Part shown: piece after piece, positions 26,499 to 34,139 of the stretch | Layout of the letters: each line of letters opens with the position of its first letter | How positions within the stretch are numbered: position 1 is the stretch's first letter | Origin: an uncultured Campylobacter sp. | Lineage (GTDB): Bacteria; Campylobacterota; Campylobacteria; Campylobacterales; Campylobacteraceae | Length of the DNA: 52,517 nt | Assembly: GCF_938039205.1 (NCBI RefSeq) | Contig: NZ_CALHVM010000018.1 | Location: 1 to 52,517, forward strand | Direction: 5' to 3' | Notes under the pieces: model-generated | Told to the model about the DNA's origin: nothing | The model's database searches: none | Seen by the model: only the letters and a program-made list of their open reading frames with translations | Translations under genes and position numbers: made by a program

Positions 26499-26915
26499 TC
26501 AAAATCCGTGCGCCTTTTTCAGCTGCGGATCGATCGGTTTTTTCGCGCCGTCTTTTGTCACGCTCACATAAGTCGCGATCGCGGATGTCACGTGTATGCG
26601 CTCGCGAAAACCCGCCGCATTTAGCCGCAGCGCCGTGACTTCGATCTTGGTTTTTATAGACGTATTGCCCGCAGCGATGATTTTGGCGTAGCAGCTCACG
26701 ACGTCGCCGACGAAAACGGGCTGCTTAAATATAATCTCTTGCATCGAGATCGTCACGACGCGCTCGGGCGACAGCTCCCGCGCGGCCTGTGCGCCGGCAA
26801 GATCGATCTGGCTTAGTATCCAGCCGCCAAATATATTGCCCGCCGAGTTTGTGTCTTTTGGCAAGGCGACTTGTTTTATGCGCGGCTCGCCCATGCCTTC
26901 TAATGTTTTTTCCAT
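26499..26915 (-). CDS. yciA: YciA-type acyl-CoA thioesterase
   Basis: A 138-residue single hotdog-fold protein. The YciA pattern is visible: QVALPKDTNSAGNIFGGWILSQIDLAGAQAA with the catalytic Asn/Asp region, and VFVGDVVSCYAKI. It hydrolyses a broad range of acyl-CoA thioesters in the cytoplasm. The C-terminus is short, as in other YciA proteins. It stands alone on the minus strand. Confidence 0.9.
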   Translation of the reverse strand: MEKTLEGMGEPRIKQVALPKDTNSAGNIFGGWILSQIDLAGAQAARELSPERVVTISMQEIIFKQPVFVGDVVSCYAKIIAAGNTSIKTKIEVTALRLNAAGFRERIHVTSAIATYVSVTKDGAKKPIDPQLKKAHGF

Positions 26916-27135
26916 TTTTTATCCTTTCTATTTTTATTTAAAATTTGCAAATTTAGCGACAATTAGCCGCATTTAGCCTATCTTGCGTCAAGCCAGAGTT
27001 AAATTTGGCACGTAAAATCCGCAACTTTATAGCGCAAATTTAGCGTCAAAAAGGTGCGAGTCTCGCTGCGCAAAAGGTAAATTTACAGCCCAATCAGCCG
27101 CAAGCCAATGTCAAATTTGACGGCAAAGGCGCGCT

Positions 27136-28965
27136 CTATTTCTCTCCCGCTTGCCACTTTTCCCATTCGCCGCTCTCGTCAAGCTCGTTTCCGATAGCCT
27201 TGTAGCGGGCGTAGTAGTGCTCTACAAAGGCCCTTGCCTGCGCGTGTTTAGGCAGGTAGCTTTTGCCATCTTTCTCGCAAAATTTCGCCAAAAACTCGCC
27301 TGCAGGAGCGCGCCTTGCGTAGTGAAGCGCCAAATTTTTGTAGTTTGCGAGGCAAATTTCTTTAAATTTAGCGTAGTGCTCGCGGTCAAATTTGACGACT
27401 AAAGCGCCGCCCGCAAAGCTAAGCGCGCCCGAGTCAAAAAGCAAGCTAAGATGTATGAGCCCCTCGCAGTAGTACGCGCGCACCTCATCGACCTCGCGCC
27501 ACGCGATGAGCCCGACCGCGCGTGCGATCAGCTCGTGAAATACGCTCATCTCGTAGTCCTCGTCGCCGCCGATAAAGAAATTTACCAGCCCGCCCGTGGT
27601 CGCCTTGTACTCCTCGATAAATTTAAACTCGCCGTCCGCGTTCATCGCTTTTTCGGTGTCGGTGCCGACGAAAAGTATATGCCCAAACTCGTGCCCGATC
27701 GTGGAGATTTCGTAGGTTTTCTTCCAAATTTGCGGATTTTTAAACAAAATTTCGCGCCCGTAGTCCAAAAACTCGCGCGAGAAAATCTCCCCGCTAAGCT
27801 TCATAAACGGCCGCGCCTTGGCGCTCTCGTAAACGTGCTCGACGAAGGCGAATATCTTTTTACCACGCTCCTTGCTCACGGTCTCGTCGTTTGGCACGAC
27901 CTGCGCGGAGAAAAGCCCATTTAGCTCGGCACCGTAGTAGATCATCGGCACGCTGATATATGTTTGCGTTCTAGCGACGTTTTGCGTGACTTGGCGCGCT
28001 AGCGCAGCGTCCTCTATCCCGCACTCGCGGCAAATTTGCTCGTAGGCGCGGATAACGTTAGCTTTAAATTTCTCCTCGTCAAAGTCGCTCGCTCCCGCTA
28101 GCCTCACGTCCCACTCGAGTGCGACGGCATGCGTGTAGGCATCCTCGTAATACTCGAGCGGATGGCCTGGCTGTAGCGGGCCTTTTACCTCCATCCATGC
28201 GCGCTCGGCGTCCTGCCACGCGGGGATCGTTCGGTCGTTTTCGCGCTCGCAAAACGCCGCCTTTAGCTTTTCAAAGTACGTTACGTAGGCTATTTGCTCG
28301 TCGTTTGCGGCTAGCGATTTTAGATTTTTGATTAGCTCCTCTAGCGCGTCTGCCACGCGTTTTACTTCTTTTTCAAAAGCCGCTGCATACGGCGCAAAGG
28401 AGTATTTTTCACCGTTTTTCATGACCGCACCATAGCTTCGCTCGCCCTTTTCGCCGCCGTCTTTTTGATACAGACGGTTTTCGCCTATAAATTTGATCGC
28501 CTCTGCCATGCTTGCAAATTTAGCTTCGAATTCTTTATTCGTCGTTTGCAGGATTTGCCTATCCCACGCGCTTTGCCACGCGTTCATCGCTAGTCCCGCG
28601 CCATGCATGCCGCTAAGTAGCGCCGAGTAGAAATCGTCTAAAATTTTCTCCTCTTTTACCCGCGCCAACAGCTTTTCGAAGCGCGCCTCGTAAAACTCGC
28701 GCACGAGCTCAAAAGCTTCGTCTTTTATGCGCCCTATCTCGGCTTCCTCGCGCCTTTGTTTTTTTAGCTCGTTTTCTAGCGGCTCAACCTTTAGATCGAC
28801 GATGCGGCGCAAAACTGCGACTTTTTCGCTCTTTTGCCCCTTAAAACCCGCGATTTTTAGCATATTTTGCACGATCTCGCTTGGGTTATCCAGCTGCCTA
28901 TACATCGCGTTTAGCTCATCTTTACCGGCCGCTACTAGCTCGTTTAATCTTTTAAAATCGTTCAC
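27136..28965 (-). CDS. ciaB: CiaB, Campylobacter invasion antigen B
   Basis: A 609-residue soluble protein matching CiaB in length (about 610) and in conserved blocks such as AWMEVKGPLQPGHPLEYYEDAYTHAVALEWD and YGAELNGLFSAQVVPNDE. CiaB of C. jejuni is exported through the flagellar apparatus and is linked to host-cell invasion. The sequence also has HEFGH at residues 425-429 and EEYKATTGG about 22 residues later, a layout like the zinc site of gluzincin metallopeptidases. No signal peptide is present. It may therefore be a peptidase with a housekeeping role. Confidence 0.9.
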   Translation of the reverse strand: MNDFKRLNELVAAGKDELNAMYRQLDNPSEIVQNMLKIAGFKGQKSEKVAVLRRIVDLKVEPLENELKKQRREEAEIGRIKDEAFELVREFYEARFEKLLARVKEEKILDDFYSALLSGMHGAGLAMNAWQSAWDRQILQTTNKEFEAKFASMAEAIKFIGENRLYQKDGGEKGERSYGAVMKNGEKYSFAPYAAAFEKEVKRVADALEELIKNLKSLAANDEQIAYVTYFEKLKAAFCERENDRTIPAWQDAERAWMEVKGPLQPGHPLEYYEDAYTHAVALEWDVRLAGASDFDEEKFKANVIRAYEQICRECGIEDAALARQVTQNVARTQTYISVPMIYYGAELNGLFSAQVVPNDETVSKERGKKIFAFVEHVYESAKARPFMKLSGEIFSREFLDYGREILFKNPQIWKKTYEISTIGHEFGHILFVGTDTEKAMNADGEFKFIEEYKATTGGLVNFFIGGDEDYEMSVFHELIARAVGLIAWREVDEVRAYYCEGLIHLSLLFDSGALSFAGGALVVKFDREHYAKFKEICLANYKNLALHYARRAPAGEFLAKFCEKDGKSYLPKHAQARAFVEHYYARYKAIGNELDESGEWEKWQAGEK

Positions 28966-29130
28966 GTTTATCCTTTTTAAAATTTGGCGTATTTTAGCTT
29001 AAATTTGATGCATATCGCGTTAAAAATGAGTAAGCGGGAGTTAAATTTGAAAGTTCGGACGGCTAAATTTGCGCCGTAAAGAGATTGGTTTATAAAGCTC
29101 AAATTTGCATTTATATAAAAATGGGGCACG

Positions 29131-29159
29131 GGGTAAAATTTGGAGGTCAAATTTTACCC
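29131..29159 (-). terminator. terminator of the DUF2892/SQR run
   Basis: Perfect 11-base inverted repeat GGGTAAAATTT (29131-29141) and AAATTTTACCC (29149-29159). On the minus strand it is followed by a short spacer and then ATTTTTATAT. It lies 22 bases past the small DUF2892 gene. Confidence 0.6.
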
Positions 29160-29181
29160 GCGCGAGTAAATTTGGCTAAAT

Positions 29182-29355
29182 TTAGCGCTTTAGCGAACAG
29201 CGGTTTAAAAAGTAACAAGCTGGACAAAATCCCGTAACGCCCACGATAAAGGGCACGAGTCCGACCAGTCCCCACCAGCTGCCAAATACGACTCCAGCGA
29301 TCATTATCGCTAGACCGATCAGAGCTCTTATTATCCTAGTTTTATTACTTAGCAT
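29182..29355 (-). CDS. DUF2892 membrane protein, 57 aa
   Basis: A short gene that I translated by hand: it starts MLSNKTRIIRALIGLAIMIA and ends NRCSLKR. Two hydrophobic helices are joined by a short loop, followed by CPACYFLNRC, the Cys-containing tail typical of YgaP-like DUF2892 proteins. These are often encoded beside sulfur-oxidising or rhodanese genes. Its ATG overlaps the end of the upstream DUF2892 gene by 7 bases, so the two are coupled paralogues. Confidence 0.8.
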   Translation of the reverse strand: MLSNKTRIIRALIGLAIMIAGVVFGSWWGLVGLVPFIVGVTGFCPACYFLNRCSLKR

Positions 29356-29561
29356 TGCGTTTTCCTCTCTTTGTTTTTACATTTTTTACACGTATTTATA
29401 CCAAAAAATTTATAAAGAGGACAATAACCGTAAACAGCCGTCAGTAGCGGCACGAGACCGACCAGCCACAGCCAGCACTCGCAGACGAACCCAAATGCGT
29501 ATATCCAAACCGCAGCGATTACTAGGCGGATAGTTTTATCTAAAATTCCGACGTTTTGCAT
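29349..29561 (-). CDS. DUF2892 membrane protein, 70 aa
   Basis: A 70-residue protein with two membrane helices (about residues 11-45) and a Cys-rich tail (YCPLYKFFGINTCKKCKNKE). The fold is that of the YgaP membrane segment family DUF2892. It starts 10 bases after the SQR-like flavoprotein and overlaps the shorter paralogue, so the three form one operon. The Cys tails may take part in sulfur transfer, which is inferred from the context. Confidence 0.82.
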   Translation of the reverse strand: MQNVGILDKTIRLVIAAVWIYAFGFVCECWLWLVGLVPLLTAVYGYCPLYKFFGINTCKKCKNKERKTQC

Positions 29562-29571
29562 TTTCTCTCCT

Positions 29572-30918
29572 TTATGCTAGACCTCTTATCATGCCTTGCA
29601 TGACCATCGGCTTCATCATATATAGCTTCATCGCCCAGTTTAGGTAGCTCTCGCGAGTCGCGCCCATGCACGCTATCGTAGGCTCGGGCTTGCCCGTCCA
29701 GTTAAACTCCACCATCACCGCCTTACCAAATTTCGTTAGTAGCGGGCAGGCGGTGTAGCCGCCGTATCTAGCACTCGGTTCGCGTCCTTTTATGACGTCG
29801 GCTAAATTTTGCGCCAACACGGGATACATCTTGCGTATACTAGCTCCTGTTTTACCGGCGGGAAATCCACAAACATCGCCGATAGCGAATATATTTTTAA
29901 ATTTCGAGTGTTGTAGCGTCTCGCGCGTGAGGCTAATCCAGTTGCCCGCCACATCGCCCTTTTCTACGCTTAGCCCGGCATCGGCGTATATTTTAGAAGC
30001 CTTCATGCGAGGCACTAGGTGTAGGTAGTCAAATTTTACTTCGACTAGCTCTTTAGCGAGTTTATTTTCGCCGTTTTCGCGGTACGGCATAGCGTGCTCA
30101 AATACCGCTATATTGGCACTTTTATCCACCTCAACCAGCTGATGCGAGGTAAAATACTTCACGTCTCGCTCCTCCAGCATTCCTTCTATCATTTTAGCAT
30201 AAACCGGAGCGGAAAATATCGTCCGCGCGCCCGAGTATATCGAGATATCAAGCTTGTCTCTGTTGCCTAAATTTCGCGCCATATCTTCGGTTAGCAGCGT
30301 TACTTTTTTATTTGCGCCCGAACACTTCATCGGTGTTTTGTTGTCGCTAAAGACTATCTTGCCGCCTTCTTTGCCGACTTTTTTCATTATGCCAGACATA
30401 GCAACGGCGCCAGGGATCGTGTAGATAGAGGTCACGTTGTCGCTACCGATATCGTCGGCGCTAAGCCCTTTTACGCTCTCAAACTCATACTCCACTCCGC
30501 TAGCTATCACGAGGTAGTCGTAGTTCAAATTTGACCCGTCCTCTAGCTTGACGGAATTTGCCCCCGGATCGATGGAAGCAGCATTTTGCTTTATCCATTT
30601 TACGCCGTCTGGGATCAAATTTGATTTTTCGTAGGTTATGTCTTCGGGCAGATAGTGACCGGCTGCGATGAGCGTAAAGCCGGGCTGATAGTAGAAGTAC
30701 TCGTCCTTATCAAGGACAGTTAGTTCGGCGTTTGGCATATCTCGTCGTAGTTTCGCCGCTAGGCTGATGCCGCCTAGACCGCCGCCGATTATTAGGATAT
30801 TTGCGCGGATGTCCGCATTTTCTCCCGCATTTAGCTTGCTAGCACCTGCGACTCCCGCCGCTGCTAGCCCCGCCGCGCCTAAAATTTTCAAGACGCCTCT
30901 TCTGTCGATGCTTTGCAT
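29572..30918 (-). CDS. SQR-like flavoprotein (sulfide:quinone oxidoreductase family)
   Basis: A 448-residue FAD protein with a Tat-like leader (DRRGVLKILGAAGLAAAG), so probably periplasmic. The FAD motif is IIGGGLGG (residues 43-50), and the second FAD segment is FAIGDVCGFPAGKTGAS. Cys199 (PMKCSG) and Cys391 (YTACPLL) match two of the three SQR redox cysteines. The third, usually near residue 160, is not evident, while Cys350 lies in the GDVC motif. It likely passes electrons from sulfide to quinone, or is a related dehydrogenase. AAAGGAG precedes ATG 30918. Confidence 0.82.
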   Translation of the reverse strand: MQSIDRRGVLKILGAAGLAAAGVAGASKLNAGENADIRANILIIGGGLGGISLAAKLRRDMPNAELTVLDKDEYFYYQPGFTLIAAGHYLPEDITYEKSNLIPDGVKWIKQNAASIDPGANSVKLEDGSNLNYDYLVIASGVEYEFESVKGLSADDIGSDNVTSIYTIPGAVAMSGIMKKVGKEGGKIVFSDNKTPMKCSGANKKVTLLTEDMARNLGNRDKLDISIYSGARTIFSAPVYAKMIEGMLEERDVKYFTSHQLVEVDKSANIAVFEHAMPYRENGENKLAKELVEVKFDYLHLVPRMKASKIYADAGLSVEKGDVAGNWISLTRETLQHSKFKNIFAIGDVCGFPAGKTGASIRKMYPVLAQNLADVIKGREPSARYGGYTACPLLTKFGKAVMVEFNWTGKPEPTIACMGATRESYLNWAMKLYMMKPMVMQGMIRGLA

Positions 30919-30983
30919 AAAAGCTCCTTTTAGAAGTTATTGTCAAATCATAGCGCATTTTAAAATTTAAATATGTAACAAAG

Positions 30984-31619
30984 TCACCTTAACGTCACGA
31001 CTCCGCGTTTTAGCTCGACGAGCCCCTTTTTCTGCATCTCTTTTAGTGCTCTTGATACCGCCTCTCGCGCGCTAGCGATGTCGTTTGCGATCTGTTCGTG
31101 CGTGATCTTTAGCCCGTTTTTCGCGCCGTTTTGCTCGAGGAAATTTATTATTCTCCGAGCTAGCGGTAAAAATAGCGTCTGATCCATCGCCGTTATCGCC
31201 GAGCTAAAGCGCGTCGCCATGAGCTCTAGCGCGTGATTTGCCACCTGCGGATAGTTTTCGCGTAGCCTCTTAAATATCTCCCTTGGGATCAAAATCATCC
31301 GCACATCATCTTCGATTTGCAAATTTATCTCCGCTTGTAGCGCTCCTAGCGAACAAAAGCCGCACAGCATGCAGCTGTCGCCGTCTTGCAGGTTAAAGAC
31401 GGTGATCTCTTTAAAATTACTCGTGCTAACCAGCCCGCGCGCACGCCCGCTTATGATGATCGCGTAGCCAAGGCAGCCATCTTTTGGGTATATTCGCTCG
31501 CCTTTTTTAAAGCTTTTTAGCATCGCACTTTTTAACACCGCCTCTTCATCCTGCGCACTAAGCGTAAATTTAGACATAAACCGTTGCTTTATCGTATCTT
31601 TTAGCTCGTCTCCCGACAT
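30984..31619 (-). CDS. Crp/Fnr-family transcription regulator with a CxxCxxC motif
   Basis: A 211-residue regulator with an N-terminal cyclic-nucleotide-like barrel and a C-terminal winged helix (HEQIANDIASAREAVSRALKEMQKKGLVEL). The sensor part has Cys83, Cys86 and Cys89 in DSCMLCGFCSLG, plus Cys49. The N-terminal Cys cluster of classical Fnr is absent. The cysteines suggest redox, persulfide or Fe-S sensing (inference). It ends 65 bases upstream of the SQR-like gene and is divergent from the SLAC1-type gene. AAGGAG precedes ATG 31619. Confidence 0.87.
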   Translation of the reverse strand: MSGDELKDTIKQRFMSKFTLSAQDEEAVLKSAMLKSFKKGERIYPKDGCLGYAIIISGRARGLVSTSNFKEITVFNLQDGDSCMLCGFCSLGALQAEINLQIEDDVRMILIPREIFKRLRENYPQVANHALELMATRFSSAITAMDQTLFLPLARRIINFLEQNGAKNGLKITHEQIANDIASAREAVSRALKEMQKKGLVELKRGVVTLR

Positions 31620-31724
31620 ACGCGCTCCTTGATTAATTTCGGCTTTGTTTAATTATATTTTCTTTTACGTAAAAGCCCGGTGATAAAATTTAGCTACAAA
31701 ATATTTTAAGCATTGATTTATTTT

Positions 31725-31737
31725 GTGACTAACTCAC
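31725..31737. promoter_or_regulatory. candidate operator between the regulator and SLAC1-type gene
   Basis: An inverted repeat GTGA-CTAAC-TCAC lies between two divergent genes, one of which encodes a Crp/Fnr protein. The half-sites resemble Crp-type boxes, but the 5-base spacer is unusual, so the assignment is weak. Confidence 0.25.
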
Positions 31738-31786
31738 CGAAATTGCGCTAAAATTGGGGTAAAATTTAGAAAAAACGAGGAAAAAT

Positions 31787-32743
31787 ATGAAAACGCAGGA
31801 CGAAAAACCAAGCTGGCTGCAGCACTTTCCGATCATGTTTTACACCGTAGTTATGGGGCTTGGCGGACTGGCTCTCGCATACGAGCGGCTAAATTTGATC
31901 TTTGATATCTCAGGCGCGGTTTTTGAGATTTTACGCGGTGCGGCTAGCCTAGCGTACGCGCTCATCTGCGCTTGTTACGCGGCAAAGCTGATCAGATACC
32001 CGCAAGCTTGCAAGGCGGAGTTTTTCCACCCGGTGCGCGTAAATTTTTTCGCCGCCTTTTCGATCGGCACGCTGCTAGTCGCCTCGCTCTGGCGGGACTT
32101 CGCGCCAGTTTACGACGCGCTTTTTTGCGTGGGCGTAGCGTTTCAGACCTTTATCACGCTGCACGTCGTGTCTTTTTGGATCAAAAATAACGTCCAGATC
32201 GCGCACTCAAACCCCGCGTGGTTCATCCCGATCGTGGGCAATCTCTTTGTCCCGCTAGCAGCGCCCGCCGCGAGCGAGCTTGCGTGGTATTACTTTGCGA
32301 TCGGGATATTTTTTTGGCCGGTGCTTTTTGCGGTTTTGTTTTACCGCATCATCTTTCACGATCAGATGCCGCAGAAATTTATCCCGACGCTTTTTATCGT
32401 GATCGCGCCGCCTGCGATGGCGTTTTTGGACTACGTCAAGCTCACTGGCAGCTTTGACGTCACGGCGAAGATCATGCTCTACATCACGCTATTTTTCGCG
32501 CTTCTCATCCTTTTTATGTTTAAAAGCTTTTTGCGGCTTAAATTTTTCCTCTCGTGGTGGGCGTTTACCTTCCCTACGGCTGCGGCTAGCATCGCGTTTT
32601 TTCGAGCGTTTGAGTTTAACGGGATCAAATTTTTCTTGTTTGCGGGAGCGGCGGGTTTTGCCATCCTATGCGTTTTTATAGGTATCGTGGGCTTTTACAC
32701 GGTAAAAGCGATGCGGCGCAGCGAAATTTGCGTGCCTGAGTGA
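31787..32743 (+). CDS. SLAC1/TehA-family anion channel
   Basis: A 318-residue inner-membrane protein with about ten hydrophobic spans. It has the SLAC1/TehA layout, beginning SWLQHFPIMFYTVVMGLGGLALAYE, with VGNLFVPLAAPA and FHPVRVNFFAAFSIGTLL. The family moves small anions (such as chloride, nitrate, sulfite or hydrosulfide) or tellurite-related substrates. Next to sulfide-type genes it may handle a sulfur anion (inference). AGGAAAA precedes ATG 31787. Confidence 0.85.
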   Translation: MKTQDEKPSWLQHFPIMFYTVVMGLGGLALAYERLNLIFDISGAVFEILRGAASLAYALICACYAAKLIRYPQACKAEFFHPVRVNFFAAFSIGTLLVASLWRDFAPVYDALFCVGVAFQTFITLHVVSFWIKNNVQIAHSNPAWFIPIVGNLFVPLAAPAASELAWYYFAIGIFFWPVLFAVLFYRIIFHDQMPQKFIPTLFIVIAPPAMAFLDYVKLTGSFDVTAKIMLYITLFFALLILFMFKSFLRLKFFLSWWAFTFPTAAASIAFFRAFEFNGIKFFLFAGAAGFAILCVFIGIVGFYTVKAMRRSEICVPE

Positions 32744-32770
32744 CGGTTTTGTAAATTTGAGTAAATTTAA

Positions 32771-32808
32771 AAATCCGCGCTCAAATTTGATATTTAAACG
32801 CGGATTTT
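32771..32808 (+). terminator. terminator after the SLAC1-type gene
   Basis: AAATCCGCG (32771-32779) and CGCGGATTT (32799-32807) form a perfect 9-base stem with a T run at the end, 28 bases past the stop. It probably also limits transcription from the opposite strand. Confidence 0.7.
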
Positions 32809-32839
32809 GGGAGCATAAATAAGCTGAAGCCGCTTAAAT

Positions 32840-33145
32840 TTACTTTATCGATCCCATCATTTTTAGCATATTTTCAAGCTCTTTTACCTCGGCTATGCCT
32901 TGGTTGCACGTAGATTCTTGTTCCTCTTTGCTCATCTTTTTTATGCTCGCGTAGTCGGCCTCAAACTCTTTTTTCGTCGCGGCGACGTCAAAGTCCTTTT
33001 TACCCTGAGCCTGGGCTTGTTTTGCCATCGAATCGATGAAATCGTAAGAAACCTTTTTGTACTCCTCGCAAGCAGCAGGCATCTCAGCAGCCGCAAGCTG
33101 TCCGGCAAAAGCGCAAAGCGCGACGAAAAGCAGTGATTTTTTCAT
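32840..33145 (-). CDS. small periplasmic protein, DUF5339-like, 101 aa
   Basis: A 101-residue protein with its own ribosome site (AAAGGAT) and ATG 33145. The signal peptide MKKSLLFVALCAFAGQLAAA is followed by a short helical domain with a Cys pair (Cys at PAACEEYKK and STCNQGIAE) likely joined in a disulfide. DUF5339-like proteins have no known function. It shares its frame with the upstream SUKH-like gene, but the good ribosome site and signal peptide argue that it is translated independently. Confidence 0.75.
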   Translation of the reverse strand: MKKSLLFVALCAFAGQLAAAEMPAACEEYKKVSYDFIDSMAKQAQAQGKKDFDVAATKKEFEADYASIKKMSKEEQESTCNQGIAEVKELENMLKMMGSIK

Positions 33146-33913
33146 GTTTATCCTTTTTAAAAAATGCGGCGTATGATAGCGAAATTTGGATAAATTAGCC
33201 TTGACGCGCGATAAATTTTCGCTAAAAGATATCTCCTGCGCGTTAAATTTAACCCCGAGCGAGGCAAGCTTGTCTTGCAACGGCAGCGCCAGCTCCTCTA
33301 TGCCGTTAAATACGCAAAGCGGCAAATTTTGCGTCCTATCTTGAGTCGCCGCAAAGCTCCCATCTTCAAAAAATTTCTTTAAAAACACAAGCTTTTTTAC
33401 CTTATCAGCACGCAAGTCCTCGATGAAAATGCTGAAATATTTATATCCCGGCTCCTTGCGCGCTTCATCTTTCCGCGCGTAATCGTCCGCCAGCTCGCGG
33501 TAAAATTCGTTGTTTAAATCAGTAAGCGGCGCGATCGCTTCAAGCGAGCAAGGTGCCTCAAGCGCGGCGAGGGCGATTAAAATTTTCTCAAATTTAACGA
33601 TGTCGTCCGCGACTTTTATCGGCTCCCACAAGCCGGCGCCGTGATAGGCAAAATACACGGACAAAGCGTCCCCCAGGGCAAAATCTACAAAAAACGGATC
33701 ATCCATGCCGTTACGCGCGATGACCCGCCAGCTCTTGCGCCACTGTCCTGGTGCGTCGTCTGCTAGCTTCTCGCCCGTTTTGCGGCTAGCGAGCCTATAT
33801 CCCTCTTGAAAACTCTCAAACTCGCCCTCGTCAGGATATAAAAACGGCAGTAAAATGCACTCTGAAACGATACGTTTGCGGATAAAATTTCGGATCAAAT
33901 TGGGGATTTGCAC
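32840..33913 (-). CDS. SUKH-like protein running in frame into a downstream periplasmic protein gene
   Basis: A 357-codon frame made of two unrelated parts. Residues 1 to about 240 resemble the SMI1/KNR4 (SUKH) superfamily (WRVIARNGMDDPFFVDFALG, VYFAYHGAGLWEPIKVADD), often immunity proteins of contact-dependent toxin systems. Residues 257-357 are a complete small secreted protein with its own start. The joining segment (about 245-256) reads like untranslated leader, so the upstream gene seems to have lost its stop codon. The result is either a real fusion, which would place a signal peptide in the middle, or a gene with a damaged end. No toxin gene is adjacent. Confidence 0.65.
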   Translation of the reverse strand: MQIPNLIRNFIRKRIVSECILLPFLYPDEGEFESFQEGYRLASRKTGEKLADDAPGQWRKSWRVIARNGMDDPFFVDFALGDALSVYFAYHGAGLWEPIKVADDIVKFEKILIALAALEAPCSLEAIAPLTDLNNEFYRELADDYARKDEARKEPGYKYFSIFIEDLRADKVKKLVFLKKFFEDGSFAATQDRTQNLPLCVFNGIEELALPLQDKLASLGVKFNAQEISFSENLSRVKANLSKFRYHTPHFLKRINMKKSLLFVALCAFAGQLAAAEMPAACEEYKKVSYDFIDSMAKQAQAQGKKDFDVAATKKEFEADYASIKKMSKEEQESTCNQGIAEVKELENMLKMMGSIK

Positions 33914-34022
33914 GGCGCGGCCTTTGGGTTAAATTTGAGCGAATTTTAGCAGAGTTTTTAGTTCGCGTAAAATTTACGCCCAAATTCAACAAATTGCAAA
34001 TTTGAGAGCGAAAAGACAAGCG

Positions 34023-34138
34023 GAAGTATCGCGGAGCAGATTTGCTTGTTTTGAAGTAAAATTTGAGCGTGCGCTAGGCATATAGCCTGCGGAGCGAAAA
34101 TTTTACGAGATCAAGCAAAGATGCCCGCGAGACGACGC
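34023..34138 (+). repeat. structured element, copy C
   Basis: A 116-base member of the same family as copies A and B. It starts GAAGTATCGCGG and ends CCCGCGAGACGACGC. The nested stems are CGCGG/CCGCG (34030-34034/34125-34129), TTTGCTTG/CAAGCAAA (34041-34048/34112-34119) and GTAAAATTT/AAATTTTAC (34056-34064/34098-34106). The top is CGC-t-AGGC, loop ATATA, GCCTGCG (34072-34091). Every stem differs in sequence from copies A and B yet still pairs. Its last base is next to the torA stop codon on the opposite strand. Function unknown. Confidence 0.78.
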
Positions 34139-34139
34139 A

